64,000 bases of DNA, from positions 49,884,332 through 49,948,331 of the forward strand of contig OZ024938.1 in the NCBI GenBank assembly GCA_964017235.1, in the 5' to 3' direction. The notes under the pieces were generated by a model, which did not search any database, had not been told where the DNA came from, and saw nothing but the letters and a program-made list of their open reading frames with translations. Source of the DNA: Sabellastarte sp. h YS-2021 (taxonomy: Eukaryota > Annelida > Polychaeta > Sabellida > Sabellidae). A program made the translations under genes and the position numbers. Positions 60,130 through 64,000 of the stretch are shown here, piece by piece (the stretch's first letter is position 1; every line of letters begins with the position of its first letter).

Positions 60130-60960
60130 GCAGCTTAATCATGTCTGTGGGTCGAAAATTTTGGCGGAATGGCTCTATGTTGCACTTTTTTCTAAGCATT
60201 TTTTGTGTTTTGCAATTTTTGCGAAAAATTTGAAAATTCTAAATGGCCGCCATTTCTGACTGGACAAATTTTTTTTTGAAAATTGGGTCAGCTACTCAGC
60301 AGAATTACCCTTTGGGTCAAAAATTTCGTCGAAATCACTCTATCTAGCACAGTTTTTGAGATACAAGCATTTTTGAAAAAAATTTGAAAATTCAAAATGG
60401 CCGCCATTTTTGGCAAGTGAAATATTCATTGAAACTTGGAAAGGCTAGTCTTTACAGATATCCTGTGGATCAAAAATTTAGCTGAAATCCCATTAGTAAA
60501 TTTTTATTTTATGAAGAAAATGGTTTCAAAAAGTACTCCTATATCACTTAGTATTATTCTATATGTGTACCTTATGAGCCTATATTTCCAATTTTGCATT
60601 TTTTCTCAAAAATTCGAAAATTGGATATGACCCCCATTTTTGGGAAGGAGAAAATTTTTTGAAAATTGGAGAGAATATTTTGTTTACATACCCTGTGGAT
60701 CGAAAATTTCAATGAAATTGCTCTATCTCACACGGTTAAGGAGATACAAACAGTTTTGTGTTTTACTCGTTAAGAAAATTGTTAATGCTTAATTAATCAT
60801 CAATAACTGAGTCATTTCTTAACCTATCCCTGCCAAAATTTAATGTCGCTCAGATCTTTATAATAGAAAGGTGTTTGCTAAATTTCATGTGGATAGATAA
60901 AATGCTTCGTAAGTTATCATCCGGACAAGGACGCCCTTCCAAAAGACGCATTTTTGGTCA
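60130..60960. repeat. Diverged ~158-bp tandem repeat with ATGGCCGCCAT core
   Basis: AAATGGCCGCCATTTCTG (60240), AAATGGCCGCCATTTTTGG (60397) and a mutated ATGACCCCCATTTTTGG (60627) recur together with GGGTCAAAAATTTCGTCG, AAATCACTCTATCTAGCAC and GAGATACAAGCATTTTTG. At least three to four units. It lies 0.3-1.1 kb beyond the DCTN2 stop codon, in its possible 3' UTR. Confidence 0.8.
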
Positions 60961-61220
60961 TGTGACCTCTTTGATTGGTGAAAATGTCATTGCAGCATAT
61001 TCACAAAAATGTCCCAGGGCTACTGCATACACCTGCCAAATATGAAAAGAATCCGCCTTACGGCTGCGAAGCAATTACAAAAAGAAAATGCGGATCCGGC
61101 AGAGTCGCTTCTCCCATATACAAACAAGTGTCCCTCACGGGATGCTTCATTAACAACCAATTAGACTACCAAAACTGGCAAACCCTCAACAGAAACATAA
61201 CCCAATAACTAGACTTAGTA

Positions 61221-63756
61221 TTACTTTGACACGGCCTGCATTCTTTTGTCTAAATTTTCTAAGTTGGCTTTTATATTTTTCATGTTTTCTGCAAGAGTGC
61301 TGTTTACCTGTAAATTACAAAACAATCTACAAATGCATTTGCTCAAGGTAAATCAATATGCTGCGAATTATTCATTACAATAAGGAAAATAAAGAATAAC
61401 TTTAGCACAGAAAACAGCCTGTATTAAAAGGTAAGAATAAAGAATTCAATTCAAACTAGAAAGCACTTGTATACAGCAAACCTTTGCCAAGACAGTCGAA
61501 TATTGTCGAATACTTAGTGAAAACAAAACTTTCAAAAATTTAGTACAATATGATCCAAATCTTTTCTAATATTTCACCACTTCTTCCTTCGGTCATGCGT
61601 TAACCACATAAAAAAACTTCATAAAGATCTCATTACTTTTGGAGAAATCACTAACACAGAATCACAAAGAAACACACCCGAAAACAAAACTCCCACGGTG
61701 TGGGTTATAATTGAGCAGAAATGTTACCTGTTTAACCATTTCTCCATGAGAAGTGAGGTTGGCTGAAATTTGTTGCTGTGCAGTGTCTAAGTGACTGAGA
61801 GTCTGACTGAACTGAAGAGCTGGAAAAAAAATCCACATAAATATTAGTAAACTTGAAATTGGCTACTGTGTGTACAATAACTGAATAATGATCACAGAGT
61901 AATTATGCGAATCTACAGATCTGTTAACTGTACCTTGTTCGTGTAGCTGAGAGAGGGCAGTCAGTCTGTCCACTATCTGGGGCAGTGACTCTGATAGGCT
62001 GTCCCATTTCTTCATCAGATCGTACAGCTCTGAAACCTGATACACAGTATAAGAGTCATTTTCTATAGCTTTCAAAAGAAAGTCAGGCAAAATTTATATA
62101 TGTTATATTGAGAAGGGTAAATGTTAAACCAACTACAATATGTTTATTACATTTATAACCTTCTTTAATTTAAAATTCTCAGTCTAAACCATTTTTCAAA
62201 AGATTTAAAACATTCTTTTCATACCTTAGTCTGTCTCTCTGCATTCTCCAGAGCATCTTTTTTCTCCGCAGCCTGGTTGAGTTTCTGGATGAGAGCTGTG
62301 ACACGACCTTCCACAAGGTCAATCTGTGAAGGTTCCAGCAGCTTGGTCCTGGCACTTAGAAGAGCGACTGCTCCCTGCATAAAAAAAGGAATAGCAAATC
62401 TTTCCCAATATCAAATTTGTTTAAGCATATGAATTTAATTTTTGGCAGTGTTTCTAAGGTTTGATATGACACTGATGTAATATAGGAATAAAAGACGTAT
62501 TCTCGTGCTTTTTTTTTTTTTTTTTTTTACACAAAACAAGCTAATTTTATTCAGCGTAAGTCCACCATCATAGTTGCACATAGCTCAATATTATGTTAAA
62601 GTATAATCAAAATACAAGAGAGTATTGTATACTGTTGTGTACTCTCAATATCTAGTCAGTTTGATGGGTTCAGTAAATATTCTGAACATGTTCTCCTATA
62701 GGGTTTATCTGCATGATGTTCCATAAAGAGACTCCTCTTGTTATGGGTTAATCAAAGCAGCAGTGTTACTAAGTTCTTGTGAGGCAATATTCACACCATG
62801 CAGTTTTGTAATTACTCTTATTGTATTTCAGGATCCATAATGTATTTGTATTTGCACCTTCGCGGCCAGTGTTAATACATTAAGTATGCTTTGTTTCTTG
62901 AGTTGCTAGATCTGTTGGACAAATAAATGTGTTTTGTTTCTTCTTTGTAATTTTATGACAGGAGGTTTTAGAATTTATTACTGAGCAATGTAGCTAGGTG
63001 GTTATATACATAATAATAATAATTAGATTAATAAACTATCGATTGGCTGAATATTAAAGCCACGAAGGGCTGATTGCTTTAATGCAGCAGATCGATAGTT
63101 TAAAACCATCATAAAGCACGAGAATTTGTCTTTTATTCCTATTCTAAAATGGTTACATTGATATTTTGGTCAAAATAAAGGGATAAGTCTTATGCAAAAA
63201 TCAAAACAAATCCAACACCATGTTGGCTGTTCCATCAATGAAACATACGTGGTGATATGTTGGGTAAAAATTAAGTATTTCTTGCTACTCTATTATCATA
63301 CAATTTATCGAAAATTATTGAGAGATTGTCATTGTAAATGTTTTCAATTTGTTGTGAGCTTTAAAATGATATGTTATTTGTTAAAATCAAGCAAGAAATG
63401 ACAATCTTATGAATATTTAACCACTTATTTTACCGCGAGTCGTTTGTTTACATTTGTACACGAAGGGACGATGCACGTGGAATTCAACAGCGTTGTTTTA
63501 TTTACCGTTCTATGTTCGCGATTCCAGCATTGCGCAAAAGACGTCTCTAAGGTCACTGCGCAGCCTACCATTTTAGAATCAGATATACATGTTATACACG
63601 ATTTTGATATCAAAATATCTGAAAAAAATATAACAGGATTATAACCTGACCTCTCCAAGAATATATTTATTCTTGGTATATAACATGACCATGCAAAACA
63701 TGAATACATATACTTACAATAACACTCTTGTTACTCGTCTCTGCAGTAAGAGCTGA
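61221..63756 (-). CDS. DCTN2: DCTN2 (dynamitin, dynactin subunit 2), 3' five exons
   Basis: Minus-strand coding exons: 63756-63718, 62374-62225, 62036-61934, 61819-61728, 61307-61221; stop TAA at 61223-61221. All introns are GT...AG and phases agree; 156 aa visible, the 5' part lies past the right edge. Readings: SALTAETSNKSVI; GAVALLSARTKLLEPSQID, then VEGRVTALIQKLNQ; VSELYDLMKKWDSLSESLPQ, then LTALSQLHEQ; ALQFSQTLSHLDTAQQQIS; VNSTLAENMKNIKANLENLD, ending KRMQAVSK. These follow the C-terminal coiled-coil half of vertebrate dynamitin block by block (LLSAR, VHQLYETIQRW, LHEQAMQF, HLDTTQQ). Dynamitin is a structural p50 subunit of the dynactin shoulder, which links cytoplasmic dynein to cargo. 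Apparently intact. Confidence 0.93.
62465..63585. repeat. Palindromic dispersed repeat, copy 2, interrupted
   Basis: It is the reverse-oriented relative of 24110-24700, in a DCTN2 intron. The distal left arm TATAGGAATAAAAGACG, TATTCTCGTGCTTT is at 62481-62510 and its mate AAAGCACGAGAATTTGTCTT, TTATTCCTAT at 63113-63144. The proximal arm AAACTATCGATTGGCTG (63032) pairs with GCAGATCGATAGTTTAAAAC (63086). About 520 bases starting with a T run are inserted between the two parts of the left arm. The body continues to GCGCAGCCTACCATTTTAGAATC near 63583. Confidence 0.85.
62511..63031 (-). mobile_element. Retroposed-looking insertion in the palindrome
   Basis: It begins (plus strand) with ~19 T, i.e. 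a poly(A) tail on the minus strand, and ends at a TAATAATAATAAT stretch. It separates sequences that are contiguous in the copy at 24110-24700, with loss of about a dozen arm bases (ATGATGGTTTT). No ORF or tRNA-like head was recognised, so the source RNA is unknown. A clear target duplication is not visible. Confidence 0.55.
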
Positions 63757-64000
63757 CTGAAAAACAGAAAAAGGATAATGTTAATAAACATATAGAGTAA
63801 GAAATCTAAAATTCGCCAGGAATCTAAAATTCACCACCTCTAAAACCTTGGTTAATTTTATGAAGAAAATGATGTTTTTGTCTAAAAATTAGTATTTTTC
63901 AATTCAAAAAGTCTTAATTTACTATACAGTCAACAAATCTCACCAGAATTCATTTATTTTATTAGTATTTTCACATGTGGCGAATTTCAGATATGTGGCA
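63757..64000. other. DCTN2 intron at the right edge
   Basis: No coding sequence. The phrase AAATTCGCCA/CACATGTGGCGAATTTCAGATATG occurs here and in related form at ~29430-29465, marking another dispersed repeat. Confidence 0.45.

Overview
Eukaryotic nuclear DNA from an animal, most likely a mollusc and probably a bivalve. It is AT-rich. Short coding exons are separated by GT...AG introns of 0.3-3.4 kb. The intergenic and intronic DNA is crowded with tRNA-derived SINEs, a CR1/L2-group LINE, a broken Ty3/Gypsy element, hAT-like and TTAA-target inverted-repeat elements, several arrays of ~146-160 bp tandem repeats, and long G/C homopolymers. The taxon is inferred from gene and repeat style; nothing in the window proves it.

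Four or five genes are visible. (1) Two short Pro/Met/Gly-rich exons on the minus strand (5017-5714) from an unidentified gene that must extend beyond them. (2) A complete 12-exon plus-strand gene (18000-30564) encoding about 702 aa, which I identify as FBXL18, an F-box/leucine-rich-repeat SCF substrate adaptor. All its splice phases agree. (3) A three-exon minus-strand family 8 glycosyltransferase (36595-38901), with an N-terminal signal anchor, a DxD motif and a WNGDKKPW motif, but three single-base frame breaks. (4) A single-ORF plus-strand gene (53954-54784) for a 276-aa two-helix membrane protein with two C-terminal PPSY motifs. (5) The last five coding exons of DCTN2 (dynamitin) on the minus strand (61221-63756), whose 5' part lies beyond the right edge. 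The genes face different ways, and nothing suggests shared regulation.

Layout: 1-3260 two tandem arrays; 5017-5714 the Pro-rich exons; 9829-14130 a wrecked Gypsy element carrying a LINE fragment; 14670-16452 an element with TTAA-flanked inverted termini; 18000-30564 FBXL18, whose introns hold two hAT-like MITE families, one with a 1.96-kb element nested inside it, a palindromic repeat, a 150-bp array carrying X-box palindromes and a 5S-rRNA-derived relic; 36595-38901 the glycosyltransferase; 40930-42060 a third array; 42346-44705 a nearly intact 5'-truncated LINE; 45290-50970 a run of hairpin elements and a 57-bp minisatellite; 50927-53640 SINEs; 53954-54784 the PPxY protein; 56698-57134 a long-TIR element; 60130-60760 another array; 61221-63756 the DCTN2 3' end with a second copy of the palindromic repeat in an intron.

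The most novel-looking item is at 20504-22864. A hAT-like MITE has been split by a 1962-bp element with an exact 6-bp duplication (ACCGGT), subterminal inverted C/G-tract modules built on TTTCCTAGGAAA, and what look like captured pieces of other coding sequences.
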